A stretch of 46,506 nucleotides of DNA from Pseudomonas sp. PICF141 (GTDB lineage: Bacteria; Pseudomonadota; Gammaproteobacteria; Pseudomonadales; Pseudomonadaceae), in NCBI RefSeq assembly GCF_002286815.1, contig NZ_MUNM01000072.1, positions 1-46,506 on the forward strand, given 5' to 3'. Within the stretch, counting starts at the first letter, position 1. Every line of letters starts with the position of its first letter. Shown piece by piece: positions 1-8,696 of this stretch. The notes under the pieces were generated by a model. That model did no database searches and was not told the DNA's origin. It saw nothing but the letters and a program-made list of their open reading frames with translations. A program made the translations under genes and the position numbers.

Positions 1-435
1 ACGACCGTTGCGGCGGGTGGACATGAACAGGACCATGAAGTCCTGAACCGCACCGGCCAGCACCACCCCGGCAATCAGCCACAGCGTACCGGGCAGGTAG
101 CCCATCTGCGCAGCCAGGACCGGACCGACCAGCGGCCCCGCGCCAGCGATGGCGGCGAAGTGGTGTCCGAAGAGCACGTGTTTGTTGGTCGGTACGTAGT
201 CCAGACCATCGTTGTTGAGTACAGCGGGAGTGGCTCGATTGGGATCGAGCTGCATCACCTTGGTGGCGATGAACAGGCTGTAATAGCGGTATGCGACGAG
301 ATAGATAGCGACTGCTGCGACGACGATCCAGAGGGCGTTGATGGCTTCGCCGCGGCGCAGGGCCACGACACTCAGCGCAAACGCTCCCAGGACAGCCACG
401 GCAAACCAGGCAAGGTGTTTAGCCAGACGGGGCAT
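1..435 (-). CDS. cstA: Carbon starvation protein CstA, N-terminal part
   Basis: Inner-membrane transporter of the CstA/BtsT family, which takes up pyruvate or peptides in relatives. Only the first 145 codons are in the window; the gene runs off the left edge in frame. The reverse-strand translation starts MPRLAKHLAW and has hydrophobic segments at about residues 5-25, 33-50 and 90-135. It carries CstA-typical motifs YVPTNK, LFGHHFAAIAGAGPLVGP and GAVQDFMVLF. An AGGAGA ribosome site lies 6 bases before the ATG. The gene is divergent from the histidine kinase/response regulator pair, and a NarL-like palindrome about 112-146 bases upstream of its ATG suggests control by that pair (inference). 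Confidence 0.93.
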   Translation of the reverse strand, partial: MPRLAKHLAWFAVAVLGAFALSVVALRRGEAINALWIVVAAVAIYLVAYRYYSLFIATKVMQLDPNRATPAVLNNDGLDYVPTNKHVLFGHHFAAIAGAGPLVGPVLAAQMGYLPGTLWLIAGVVLAGAVQDFMVLFMSTRRNGR

Positions 436-546
436 AGCGTGTCTCCTGCCGACAGCCATGGCTGCGGCGGTAATTTTTATAATTGTGTCCGCTGTGCGGA
501 GCCAGCCCAATATCTGCGCATGCTGTCGACAAATAAATCCGCGTTA

Positions 547-581
547 CTACGTACGGGGTGTCTACGTAGTTCTACGTAGAC
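547..581. promoter_or_regulatory. NarL/LuxR-type palindromic operator upstream of cstA
   Basis: Arm GTCTACGTAG at 560-569 and its exact reverse complement at 572-581 are separated by TT, giving TACGTAG-N2-CTACGTA. A further half site CTACGTA lies at 547-553. This 7-2-7 geometry is the one used by NarL-family response regulators. It sits in the cstA/histidine-kinase divergent region, so the regulator at 2251-2892 is the natural candidate to bind it (inference). The rest of the 436-864 gap holds one REPIN and the cstA leader; no gene is seen there. Confidence 0.6.
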
Positions 582-624
582 GCCACTGATCTCTCGGATG
601 AAATGCAACACCTGTGGGAGCGGG

Positions 625-740
625 CTGTGGCGAGGGGGCTTGCCCCCGTTGGGCTGCGAAGCAGCCCCGAGAAATCTCTGATGTACCCAGGATCTTGTGA
701 GTGCTACGCACTCAAACGGGGGCAAGCCCCCTCGCCACAG
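625..740. repeat. REPIN (GTGGCGAGGGGGC-type inverted repeat)
   Basis: Two 26-base arms, 625-650 and 715-740, are perfect reverse complements beginning CTGTGGCGAGGGGGCTTG. The spacer is about 64 bases. A related copy is at 12548-12682 and another at 42416-42543. Confidence 0.85.
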
Positions 741-864
741 ATCACAGGTTTTTTGTGTTTCATCATGGCCGCAGGTCATTCTGTCCAGCACTGCTACTGG
801 AGGCGGGTATCTTTGGCATATGATGCCGGGCCTTCGCCTTCCCTTGGCCTGGCCAGGAGTAGAG

Positions 865-2226
865 ATGCAGCTCAAACACAAAATCGTTGCGCTCGGGATT
901 CTGCCGCTGGTGTTGGCGATCGCCGTCATCTGCGCGCTGGTGATTTCGCTGAACCGGCAACTGGGCGATCAACAGGCGCAACTGATTGAAGACAGCATTC
1001 TGGCGAGCAAGCGTGCGGAGCTGAAAAACTACGTCGAAATGGCCCAGAGCCTGATCGCGCCGCTGTATGACAACGGCCGGGGTGACGCCCGCGCGCAGCA
1101 ACAAGTGCTCGAAGAACTGCGCAAGCTCAGCTTTGGCATCAACGGCTACTTTTTCGTCTACGACCACCAGGGCCGCAGCCTGATGCATGCGCGCCAGTCA
1201 GAGCTGGTGGGCAAATACCTGTGGGACATGACTGACCCTTACGGGCTGCCGGTGATCCAGGCGTTGCTCAAAAGTGCGCAATCGGGTGAAGGTTTTCAAC
1301 GTTACGCCTGGAACAAACCCTCTTCGGGCCAAGTGACCGACAAGCTCGCTTACGTAGTGATGCTGGACCGTTGGGGCTGGATGCTCGGCACCGGCATCTA
1401 CCTTGAAGACGTTGAACGCGCCACCCGGCAGGCCCGTGACGAGGTGGCTCAGGGCATCCGCAAAACCATGCTGGCCATAGCCGCGGTGGCCCTCGTTGCG
1501 GTGCTGTTCGTTTTCGCCAGCGGCATGACACTGAACGTCAGCGAGCATCGCCTGGCCGATAAAAAACTCCAGCGCCTGACCCAACGCATCGTCAGCCTGC
1601 AGGAGGAAGAACGGTCGCGGGTTTCCCGAGAACTGCACGACGGCATCAGCCAGCTGCTGGTGTCCATCAAGTTTCAGTTCGAACTGGCCAGCCATGTGCT
1701 GGAAAATGGACAAGATAAAGGATTGAGCATTTTAAGAGACGCCACGGAGCGCCTCGGGGATGCGATTGGCGAAGTGCGCAGCCTCTCTCACGACCTGCGC
1801 TCGTCGCTGCTCGACACCCTCGGCCTGCCGGCGGCTATCGGTCAACTCGCCGCAGAATTCGAGCAACGCAGCGGTCTGGTCGTGACCTTCAACGATAACG
1901 AATTCGACTGTCATCTGGTCGATGGCGCCGCCGTCTCGTTGTTTCGCATCGTACAAGAAGGCTTGACCAACATCGAACGCCACGCCCAAGCAAAAAACGT
2001 CATCATTACCCTGCACGGGTCTGAAAAGTCCGTACGGTTGACAGTGATCGATGACGGTATCGGTTTCAACGTCGCCCAGGTCGAACGTCGTCACGCGGGC
2101 ATTGGCCTGCGCAACATCCGTGAGCGTGTCGAGCATTTTGGCGGTCGATTCGAGCTGACATCGATGCCGGGAAGAAGTGAGCTGGACGTGCTACTGCCGA
2201 TGAAACGGCCGGGTACAGAACGCTGA
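865..2226 (+). CDS. Cache-domain sensor histidine kinase (NarX/HisKA_3 type)
   Basis: Membrane sensor kinase of 453 residues. The ATG at 865 is preferred over an upstream start at 697 because AGGAGTAG lies just before it and the upstream codons fall inside a REPIN. Order: transmembrane helix at about 7-29; periplasmic single-Cache (sCache_2-like) domain at about 30-190, with GYFFVYD and GWMLGTGIYLEDV; second helix at about 201-221; HisKA_3 dimerisation helix with the phospho-acceptor in SRELHDG (His258); HATPase domain to about 446 with DDGIGFN and GIGLRNIRERV. sCache_2 sensors often bind small monocarboxylates, and the neighbouring gene is a CstA transporter, so pyruvate-like sensing is plausible (inference). 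The response regulator follows 24 bases downstream. Confidence 0.9.
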   Translation: MQLKHKIVALGILPLVLAIAVICALVISLNRQLGDQQAQLIEDSILASKRAELKNYVEMAQSLIAPLYDNGRGDARAQQQVLEELRKLSFGINGYFFVYDHQGRSLMHARQSELVGKYLWDMTDPYGLPVIQALLKSAQSGEGFQRYAWNKPSSGQVTDKLAYVVMLDRWGWMLGTGIYLEDVERATRQARDEVAQGIRKTMLAIAAVALVAVLFVFASGMTLNVSEHRLADKKLQRLTQRIVSLQEEERSRVSRELHDGISQLLVSIKFQFELASHVLENGQDKGLSILRDATERLGDAIGEVRSLSHDLRSSLLDTLGLPAAIGQLAAEFEQRSGLVVTFNDNEFDCHLVDGAAVSLFRIVQEGLTNIERHAQAKNVIITLHGSEKSVRLTVIDDGIGFNVAQVERRHAGIGLRNIRERVEHFGGRFELTSMPGRSELDVLLPMKRPGTER

Positions 2227-2250
2227 CCCAACCTATAACAATTAGAGTGA

Positions 2251-2892
2251 ATGCCTGCGATGAACCTGCCCTACCCGATCCGCGTCGCCCTGGTCGACGA
2301 TCACTCCCTGGTTCGCGATGGAATCAAATCGCTGCTGGGGGTCATGGCGCAACTGGAAGTGGTAGGAGAAGCCGAGAATGGCGCCGATGCCATTGAAATG
2401 GTCGGGCGCTGCCAGCCGGACCTGTTGCTGGTCGACATCAGCCTGAAGGACATCAACGGCCTCGAGCTGACCCGGTTGTTACGCAGCCAGTACCCAACGC
2501 TCAAAGTGCTGGTGTTGAGCATGTACGACAATTATGAATACGTGAGTGAATCCGTTCGCTCGGGTGCCAGCGGCTATGTGCTGAAGAACGCGCCTTCACG
2601 GGAAATCATTGCGGCGATCGAAGCGATTGTCAGTGGCGGGACGTTCTACAGCGCCGAGATCGCACAGCGGCTCATTGCCGATAAAAGTACCGACAATGAG
2701 CTGACTCCGCGCGAAAGCCAAGTGCTGTACAAAATGGCGCAGGGGCTGAACAACAAGGAAATGGCTCGCGAACTGGACATCAGTGTCCGGACTGTAGAAA
2801 CTCATCGCCTGAGCATCCGTCGCAAGCTCAACATCGACAAACCCGCTGCACTGGTAAAGTACGCGATCGATCACGGGATCATTTCACGTTAG
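2251..2892 (+). CDS. NarL/LuxR-family response regulator
   Basis: 213-residue two-domain response regulator. The receiver has the acidic pair DDH at 16-18, the phospho-acceptor Asp62 in LLLVDISL and the conserved Lys112 in YVLKNAP. The C-terminal LuxR helix-turn-helix spans about 150-206 (LTPRESQVL, NNKEMARELDISVRTVETH). It is co-transcribed with the kinase 24 bases upstream and should be its partner. An in-frame ATG at 2260 is an alternative start; neither has a strong ribosome site. The next gene converges on it with only 6 bases between stops. Confidence 0.92.
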   Translation: MPAMNLPYPIRVALVDDHSLVRDGIKSLLGVMAQLEVVGEAENGADAIEMVGRCQPDLLLVDISLKDINGLELTRLLRSQYPTLKVLVLSMYDNYEYVSESVRSGASGYVLKNAPSREIIAAIEAIVSGGTFYSAEIAQRLIADKSTDNELTPRESQVLYKMAQGLNNKEMARELDISVRTVETHRLSIRRKLNIDKPAALVKYAIDHGIISR

Positions 2893-2898
2893 AGGCGT

Positions 2899-3441
2899 TC
2901 ACACCGCGGTTGTATTAACGACACGTGCCTTGCGTATAAACAATGCACGGACCTTGTCCCAGAAATTTCCACCCAGCACGAAAAAGCTGCCGATCAACAT
3001 GGCATCGCCCAGTGCCTGGAGCTGCCAGAGGTTTGGTCGCAGCCCCGGCCAAAGAGTGTCAACGTAGGGTTCGAGAAATGCCGAAATCAGCGGCAGGCAA
3101 AACATCACAAGACCGATTCGATGGCGAGCCGGGCCTACTTCCACGTCTGCCGACGGTGCAAGCGTGGAGACGTAACCAAACATGCTGCGCTTGAGTTGCT
3201 GAAAGCCGGATTTACCCATGATTGCAATGACGAGAATTAACAGAACCTTGTTGCTGATAAACAAAATGCCTGTCAGTGCCGCGATCTTTGAGCCGGGTAC
3301 ATCCACTGCGGCAGCAAGAGGCACCATCAGCCAGGAGCCCAGCATCAAACAAATAATCGCAATGCCCAGTTTGAAACGCCAACCGGTGGAGCTTGGAGCA
3401 ATGTTGTCCTGAGGGCTACTCATGGTCTTCTTAACCTTCAT
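2899..3441 (-). CDS. Small inner-membrane protein of unknown function
   Basis: 180 residues. Four hydrophobic segments can be seen at about residues 24-46, 55-76, 107-125 and 141-160, separated by short basic loops. This fits a short helical membrane protein, possibly of the group annotated as 'transporter suffix domain' proteins; I could not confirm that by search. An in-frame ATG at 3423, preceded by AAGAAG, is an equally good start and would give 174 residues. It is a single gene, convergent with the response regulator and divergent from the efflux operon. No function is assigned. Confidence 0.7.
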   Translation of the reverse strand: MKVKKTMSSPQDNIAPSSTGWRFKLGIAIICLMLGSWLMVPLAAAVDVPGSKIAALTGILFISNKVLLILVIAIMGKSGFQQLKRSMFGYVSTLAPSADVEVGPARHRIGLVMFCLPLISAFLEPYVDTLWPGLRPNLWQLQALGDAMLIGSFFVLGGNFWDKVRALFIRKARVVNTTAV

Positions 3442-3610
3442 TTTTTTGCCAGGATTAATGGATCTTGAGAAGCGTAGCAGTTAGTCGATCCCAGATCATT
3501 CACCATGAGCTTGTATTTCTCGCAGCTGTACTAACCTAAGCGAACCAACGCCATTTCAATATCAGGTATGTTCGGATGACGTTTTCCCAAGATCTACTAT
3601 CAGTGCACCG

Positions 3611-5134
3611 ATGCTGACGCGCTCTAGTCCATTGCTTCTGCTGCTCGTCCTTGGCCTTGGCGGTTGTGTCCGTCTGGGGCCCGATTTTCAGCCTCCCGGC
3701 GAAGCCTGGACAAAACTCTGGAGCAGCCCCGCGCTTGAGCAAGCCAGCCAACGAAGCCTGAATCCCGACATTCGCCAGTGGTGGCAGGTGTTCGCCGACC
3801 CGGTCCTCGACGCGCTGATCGCCGAATCGGATGCGCACAATTCCAACTTGAAAATTGCCGGCCTTCGCGTCATGGAAGCCCGTGCCCGGTTGGGTATTGC
3901 GCAAAGCGGGCGTTATCCCCAACTGCAGCAGGCCAGCGCTGACAGCTTGTACTTCAACCGCCAGCAGTCCGGCGGGAACAACCCGCAAGACAGCCACTTC
4001 TGGCAGCACAGCGCCGGTTTTGATGTCGGTTGGGAACTGGACTTCTGGGGGCGTTTCAGTCGAGCGATCGAGTCCTCCGATGCCAGTTACTTCGCGGCTC
4101 AGGCCAACTATGAAGACGTCCTGGTACTGCTGCGTGCTCAGGTGGCCGATACCTACTTTTCGTTGCGCACCACCGAGGCGCGTTTGCGCGTCGCCCGAGA
4201 AAACGCCCAACAGCAAAAGCGCAACTTTGAGATCACCGAAAAACTGTTCAACAGTGGCCAGAGCGCCGAACTCGACGTGCAACAAGCCAAGACCCAATAC
4301 CTGGGCACCTTGAGCAGCATCCCGGATTTTGAAGCGCAAGTCGTGCGCACCCGTAACGCGCTGGCTGTGCTGATCGGACAGCCACCCAGCGCCCTGCCCC
4401 AATTGCTTGAACACGAGGGACTGATTCCGCTGGTGGACCGAGCCGTGCTACAAGACGTACCGGCCAGCCTGTTGTTGCGCCGACCGGACGTGCGCGCCGC
4501 CGAGCTCAATGTCGCAGCCCAGTCGGCACTGATCGGCGTCGCGCAAACCGACTTCTATCCGTCGCTGACCTTGCTGGGCAGCATTGTCTGGACCACCGAT
4601 ACGCTGAGCGGCACTTCCAACAGCCTGGACCTGATCGGCGGCCCCAGTTTGCGCTGGAACCTGTTTGACCATGGTCAGATCAGCAACAACGTGCGTATAC
4701 AGGATGCGCGCTTGCAGCAGCTGATTGAGGTTTATCGCGACAAAGTCCGCCAAGCCGCACGGGAAGCCGATGATGCCGCCAGCAGCCTGATCAAATCGCT
4801 GGAGCGCGAGCGCATCCTGGGTGAAGCGCAGGTCGCCGCGGCGCGTTCGTTGAGCCTGGCCAGCACCCAATACCGGGAAGGTTACTCGGACTTCCAGCGC
4901 GTGCTGGATGCGCAACGCGCATTGCTCGAACAGCAGGACAATTACCTGCTCAGCCGCAGTAACGCCGTGAGCAACTTGATCGCCTTGTACAAAGCCCTGG
5001 GTGGTGGGTGGTACAGCACACAGCCGACAGTCGATCAAAACACTCGCCAACAAATGGAACAACGTACCGACTGGGGCAACCTGCTGAATGAGCCAGCCCC
5101 GTCGCAAGCCTCCTATCCCGAGCCGAAAGGTTAA
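3611..5134 (+). CDS. Outer-membrane efflux lipoprotein (NodT/OprM family)
   Basis: 507 residues. The signal ends in the lipobox LGGC (Cys19), so it is lipid-anchored. It has the RND/MFS-type outer-membrane factor layout: two repeated coiled-coil/beta-barrel halves, with GFDVGWELDFWGRFSRAIE near 135-155 and GVAQTDFYPSLTLLGS in the second half. It forms the exit duct of a three-part pump with the HlyD protein (start 6 bases after this stop) and the DUF2955 permease. The ribosome site before 3611 is weak. Confidence 0.92.
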   Translation: MLTRSSPLLLLLVLGLGGCVRLGPDFQPPGEAWTKLWSSPALEQASQRSLNPDIRQWWQVFADPVLDALIAESDAHNSNLKIAGLRVMEARARLGIAQSGRYPQLQQASADSLYFNRQQSGGNNPQDSHFWQHSAGFDVGWELDFWGRFSRAIESSDASYFAAQANYEDVLVLLRAQVADTYFSLRTTEARLRVARENAQQQKRNFEITEKLFNSGQSAELDVQQAKTQYLGTLSSIPDFEAQVVRTRNALAVLIGQPPSALPQLLEHEGLIPLVDRAVLQDVPASLLLRRPDVRAAELNVAAQSALIGVAQTDFYPSLTLLGSIVWTTDTLSGTSNSLDLIGGPSLRWNLFDHGQISNNVRIQDARLQQLIEVYRDKVRQAAREADDAASSLIKSLERERILGEAQVAAARSLSLASTQYREGYSDFQRVLDAQRALLEQQDNYLLSRSNAVSNLIALYKALGGGWYSTQPTVDQNTRQQMEQRTDWGNLLNEPAPSQASYPEPKG

Positions 5135-5139
5135 AGCCG

Positions 5140-6279
5140 ATGACTGAACCCTCGCCGCCCGTTACTGAGGCGCCCTCCCCCAAGGCATCCGAACCTGCCG
5201 CCGATCCTGCGAAAAAGGGCATCAGATGGGTATTGCTGTTGATCGTCCTGAGCCTGGCCTGGTACCTGTTGGCGGACCGTTTCACACCGTATACCCAACA
5301 GGCTCGGGTGGGTGCGTTTGTCATTCCGGTGGCTTCCGAGGTGGCCGGCCGGGTGACCCGAGTGAATGTGAGCAACAATCAGGATGTCAAGGCGGGCGAT
5401 GTGCTGTTTGAAGTGGACCAGCAGCCCTATCAAATAGCCGTCGACCGTGCACGTGCAGACCTTGAATCCACACGCCGCCAGATCGGCGCCAGCACCGCCG
5501 GCATTGCTTCGGCTCAAGCCAATTTGCGCGCAGCCCAGGCCAATGAGCTCAAGGCCCGGCAGGATAACGAACGCCTCGAAGGCTTGTACCGGGAAGACCG
5601 GGGAACCATTTCCTTGCGCTTGCTCGAAGTCTCTCGAGCCACCCGTGAACAGGCTATCAGTCAGGTCGCCGCAGCCCGTGCCGAAGTCCAGCGGGCACGG
5701 GAACAGGAAGGCGGCAGCGAGGAAGACAACGCGCTGTTGCGCAGCGCCGCCACGGCGTTGTCAAAAGCTGAACTGGACTTGTCCAACACGCAGATACGCG
5801 CACGGTCAGCGGGATTGATCACCGACCTGCGCACCGATGTCGGACAGTTCGCCACTGCCGGCAGCCCGGTCATGACCCTGATTGCCATCCATGATGTATG
5901 GATCAGTGCAGACATGACCGAAAACAACCTGGGCCTGGTCGAGGTCGGCACCCCGGTTTCGATCGTGCTGGATGCCCTGCCGGGGAAGATTTTCGAAGGC
6001 CGTGTACGCAGTGTCGGTTACGGTGTCAGCGTCGGTCAGAGCACTGCGCCCGGCACCCTTCCCAGTGTGCAGAACAGCCGCGACTGGCTGCGTCCGGCCC
6101 AGCGTTTTCCGGTGATTATCGAGTTCTCCGAGGCCTCACGGAAAACGCTGTTCGACAGCCGCGCCATCCGTGCCGGTGGGCAGGCCGAAGTGATGGCATT
6201 CCCGACTCAAGACAACCCGTTGAACCTGCTCGGTCGTTTGTTCGTGGGGTTCATGAGCTGGCTGAGCTATGCCTATTAA
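5140..6279 (+). CDS. HlyD/EmrA-type membrane fusion protein
   Basis: 379-residue periplasmic adaptor. A proline-rich cytosolic N-terminus of about 27 residues is followed by one membrane anchor at about 28-46. Then comes the HlyD barrel-sandwich start (TPYTQQARVGAFVIPVASEV), a long alpha-hairpin at about 95-205, the second lipoyl half (LSNTQIRARSAGLITDLRTD) and the beta-barrel. It resembles AaeA/EmrA adaptors that work with a permease and an outer-membrane factor. Its C-terminus overlaps the DUF2955 gene by 11 bases. Confidence 0.93.
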   Translation: MTEPSPPVTEAPSPKASEPAADPAKKGIRWVLLLIVLSLAWYLLADRFTPYTQQARVGAFVIPVASEVAGRVTRVNVSNNQDVKAGDVLFEVDQQPYQIAVDRARADLESTRRQIGASTAGIASAQANLRAAQANELKARQDNERLEGLYREDRGTISLRLLEVSRATREQAISQVAAARAEVQRAREQEGGSEEDNALLRSAATALSKAELDLSNTQIRARSAGLITDLRTDVGQFATAGSPVMTLIAIHDVWISADMTENNLGLVEVGTPVSIVLDALPGKIFEGRVRSVGYGVSVGQSTAPGTLPSVQNSRDWLRPAQRFPVIIEFSEASRKTLFDSRAIRAGGQAEVMAFPTQDNPLNLLGRLFVGFMSWLSYAY

Positions 6280-7318
6280 GCGCTCGCCGACCCAGCGCAC
6301 GCCCCGGGTTCAGCGGGCGTTGCGTATGGGCACAGGCACTGCATTGTGCCTGGCGGTCAGCTTCGGCCTGAGCTTGCCGATCCCTTTTCTCGCGCCGGTG
6401 CTGGCCGTGTTACTGCTGGCTTCTCTCAACCGGCCGTTGCCATTGAAGGCCGGTTTGATTCTCGCTCTGGCTGCGATGCTAACCACCGGCGTCGGCCTGT
6501 TGTTGATTCCGGTCCTGCGTTACTACCCGATTACCGGCGTGCTGCTGATTGGCATCAGTATGTTCCTGGCATTTCGTTTTGGCCTGCGCGGCGGCAATGC
6601 CTTGATCATGACCTTCATGATCATTGGCCTGACGATGATTTCTTCGGCCGGCGTCGCCGAGTTCGATCTGGCGATGATGGTCATCGGTGCCCTGGTCAAG
6701 GGGTTGATCCTCGCCGTTCTCGTTGTGGGGATTAGTCACTGGCTGTTTCCCGACCCCGCCAATGCGCCGTCCCCACCCGCCGCCAGCGCTTTGCCGGAGC
6801 AAGAAGTGGGCAGGGTTGCACTGCGTGCGACCCTGATTGTCATACCGGCATTCCTGTTGGCCCTGATCGACCCGGCGAGCTATCTGCCGATCATTTTGAA
6901 AGCGGTCAGTCTCGGCCAACAGAGTTCGACGACAACGACACGCAACGCTGCCCATGAACTGCTCGGTTCGACCTTCATGGGCGGCCTGTTGGCTGTTGGG
7001 TTCTGGTGCGCGCTCAGCCTGTTCGTGCACTTGTGGATGTTCTTTCTGTGGATGCTCCTGTTCGGCTTGCTGTTGGCGCGCAAACTCTATGCCCTCAGCC
7101 CGACCCGACAAACCCCGGGGTTCTGGCTCAACAGTCTGGTCACGCTAATCATCCTGCTGGGCCAGTCGGTTCAGGACAGCCTCGCCGGGAAAGACGTCTA
7201 TACCGCCTTCGCCGTGCGCATGGGATTGTTTATCGCCCTCACGCTCTATGCCTTGCTGATGGTCCACCTACTTGATCGGCGGCAGCGCAATCCACGTGTC
7301 ACTCAGCTCACGGAGTGA
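6269..7318 (+). CDS. DUF2955 / FUSC-like inner-membrane efflux permease
   Basis: 349 residues with two blocks of hydrophobic helices (about 20-165 and 185-345) split by a cytosolic linker, as in the FUSC/AaeB-like DUF2955 family. Together with the two upstream genes it should form an exporter for aromatic acids or related toxic compounds; this rests on family resemblance only. It starts inside the HlyD gene. Its 3' end overlaps by 11 bases a small gene on the other strand, so no room exists for a separate terminator. Confidence 0.85.
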   Translation: MPIKRSPTQRTPRVQRALRMGTGTALCLAVSFGLSLPIPFLAPVLAVLLLASLNRPLPLKAGLILALAAMLTTGVGLLLIPVLRYYPITGVLLIGISMFLAFRFGLRGGNALIMTFMIIGLTMISSAGVAEFDLAMMVIGALVKGLILAVLVVGISHWLFPDPANAPSPPAASALPEQEVGRVALRATLIVIPAFLLALIDPASYLPIILKAVSLGQQSSTTTTRNAAHELLGSTFMGGLLAVGFWCALSLFVHLWMFFLWMLLFGLLLARKLYALSPTRQTPGFWLNSLVTLIILLGQSVQDSLAGKDVYTAFAVRMGLFIALTLYALLMVHLLDRRQRNPRVTQLTE

Positions 7319-7613
7319 CCTGATAACCCCGCCCTTGCAGGCAGTCGTGATAGTGCTGTTTTACATCGACCTCGACCTGCTCATAAAACTCGTCGTGTTG
7401 ACGTCCTCGTACCTGCGTAGCATCCATCGCAGCACCCTCCGAGGGTGGCGGGCTCGAGGTGCCCTGGCTGGTCGTAACGTTGTTGCAATCGTTGATGTCC
7501 AGCTGGATTTGTTGCGAGCTCTGTCCATTCAAGGGCACGACCGTTTCGGCCAGAACCTGGGTATAGGCCATCGACATGACGGCACACAGGCTGAAAAACG
7601 CTAACCGACTCAT
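7308..7613 (-). CDS. Small exported protein, function unknown
   Basis: 101 residues starting MSRLAFFSLC. A clear signal peptide (about residues 1-22, ending TQVLA) leads to a short, polar mature protein with two Cys (in INDCNNV and HDCLQGRGY) that could form one disulfide. GGAGGT lies 4 bases before the ATG. That ATG overlaps the stop of the upstream AraC regulator (ATGA at 7613-7610), so the two are probably translationally coupled. The C-terminal codons overlap the end of the convergent DUF2955 gene. No family is recognised. Confidence 0.72.
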   Translation of the reverse strand: MSRLAFFSLCAVMSMAYTQVLAETVVPLNGQSSQQIQLDINDCNNVTTSQGTSSPPPSEGAAMDATQVRGRQHDEFYEQVEVDVKQHYHDCLQGRGYQVTP

Positions 7614-8536
7614 GATGACCTCCGACACGCTCCGCTGTGTTTGCGGGCCAGCGTCTGGCTGGGAAGTTCCTGGAACAACGCTCGATAGCTGTTGGAAAAC
7701 CGTCCCAAATGCCAGAACGACCAATTCATCGCCACTTGCGCCACCGTCGTTTCCCCGGCCGTTTGCCTGAGCAATTCGCGGCGGGCGCTGTTGAGCCGAC
7801 GCAAGCGCAACCACTGCGTGGGGGTCATTGCGGTATACGCCTTGAACGCATGCTGCAACTGGCGCAGCGAAACCCCGGCCACCTGGGACAGCTCCAGCAA
7901 ATTGAGGGTTTCTTCCGGTGTATCGGCAGCCCATTCGGCGACGCGTTTCATGATCGTTCGTCCCTGCGCCCGGCGCTGCAAACCTGCATGATCCAGGCAC
8001 ACACAGGCGTTATCGAGGATGTACAAACAGTCCTCCAGCAGTTGCTGGGTCAACGCCTCTTTGCTCGGCGGATCCAGCGTCTGCGTCAGCCGCGTCAACG
8101 TCCCGCTCAACCAGCGGCTGAACAGCGCGTTCTGACCTGAATTGAGCGGCGACATGAACAAACCTTCAAGTTGCGCCACGTCCAGGCCATGCCGCTGAAC
8201 AAATTCGGGACCGAACACCACGGCGATTTCCTGGTAGTTCTCCGGGGTGATCCAGATATTGCGGCTTTCACCATTCAACACATACAGCGAGTTGTCACTG
8301 CGATCGAAACAGAACGCCAGCGAGCCTTGCGGGGCGCTGAAATTCTGCTCGACCCGGGTGTTCATCTGTTCCTCGTAAATCTCGACGCCTTGCAAATCCA
8401 GATAGCGCACCCTGCCGGCGAAATGCCCCGGGGACATTTGCTGATAGTGCTGCACCCAACCCGGTGTGGCGCGGATTTGCTCGGCCACATCGGCGGTGTT
8501 GAACGCTTGAACCTGCAACGGATTGCACGCTGTCAT
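7610..8536 (-). CDS. AraC-family regulator, EutR-like
   Basis: 308 residues. The N-terminal effector domain (about 1-200) contains MSPGHFAGRVRYLDL, similar to the EutR group. The C-terminal double helix-turn-helix spans about 210-300, with LLELSQVAGVSLRQLQHAF, WLRLRRLNSARREL and SFWHLGRFSNSYRALF. It is divergent from the glutamine-synthetase-like gene and its polyamine operon, which makes that operon the likely target. The effector (polyamine, ethanolamine or other amine) is not shown by the sequence. It ends in an ATGA overlap with the small exported protein. Confidence 0.88.
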   Translation of the reverse strand: MTACNPLQVQAFNTADVAEQIRATPGWVQHYQQMSPGHFAGRVRYLDLQGVEIYEEQMNTRVEQNFSAPQGSLAFCFDRSDNSLYVLNGESRNIWITPENYQEIAVVFGPEFVQRHGLDVAQLEGLFMSPLNSGQNALFSRWLSGTLTRLTQTLDPPSKEALTQQLLEDCLYILDNACVCLDHAGLQRRAQGRTIMKRVAEWAADTPEETLNLLELSQVAGVSLRQLQHAFKAYTAMTPTQWLRLRRLNSARRELLRQTAGETTVAQVAMNWSFWHLGRFSNSYRALFQELPSQTLARKHSGACRRSS

Positions 8537-8696
8537 GGGCAGTCTCGCGCACTCTTTTGGTGCGTTCTGTGCGATTTAAAGTGGATAGATGGAACGGCAA
8601 GGCTCACCCAAGATAGTCGTCAACGCGCCACAGGGGAAGTGTCCGGTGGATGAAGCCGCCCTCCCCGGCGTCAATCAGACCAACAATGAGGTTTTT

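Noticed and set aside
160..579. Open frame on the plus strand across the cstA start
   Set aside because: It is the opposite strand of cstA; the reverse-strand translation gives clear CstA motifs.
697..864. N-terminal extension of the histidine kinase
   Set aside because: The extension runs through a REPIN arm and lacks a ribosome site; MQLKHKIV at 865 begins with the expected membrane helix.
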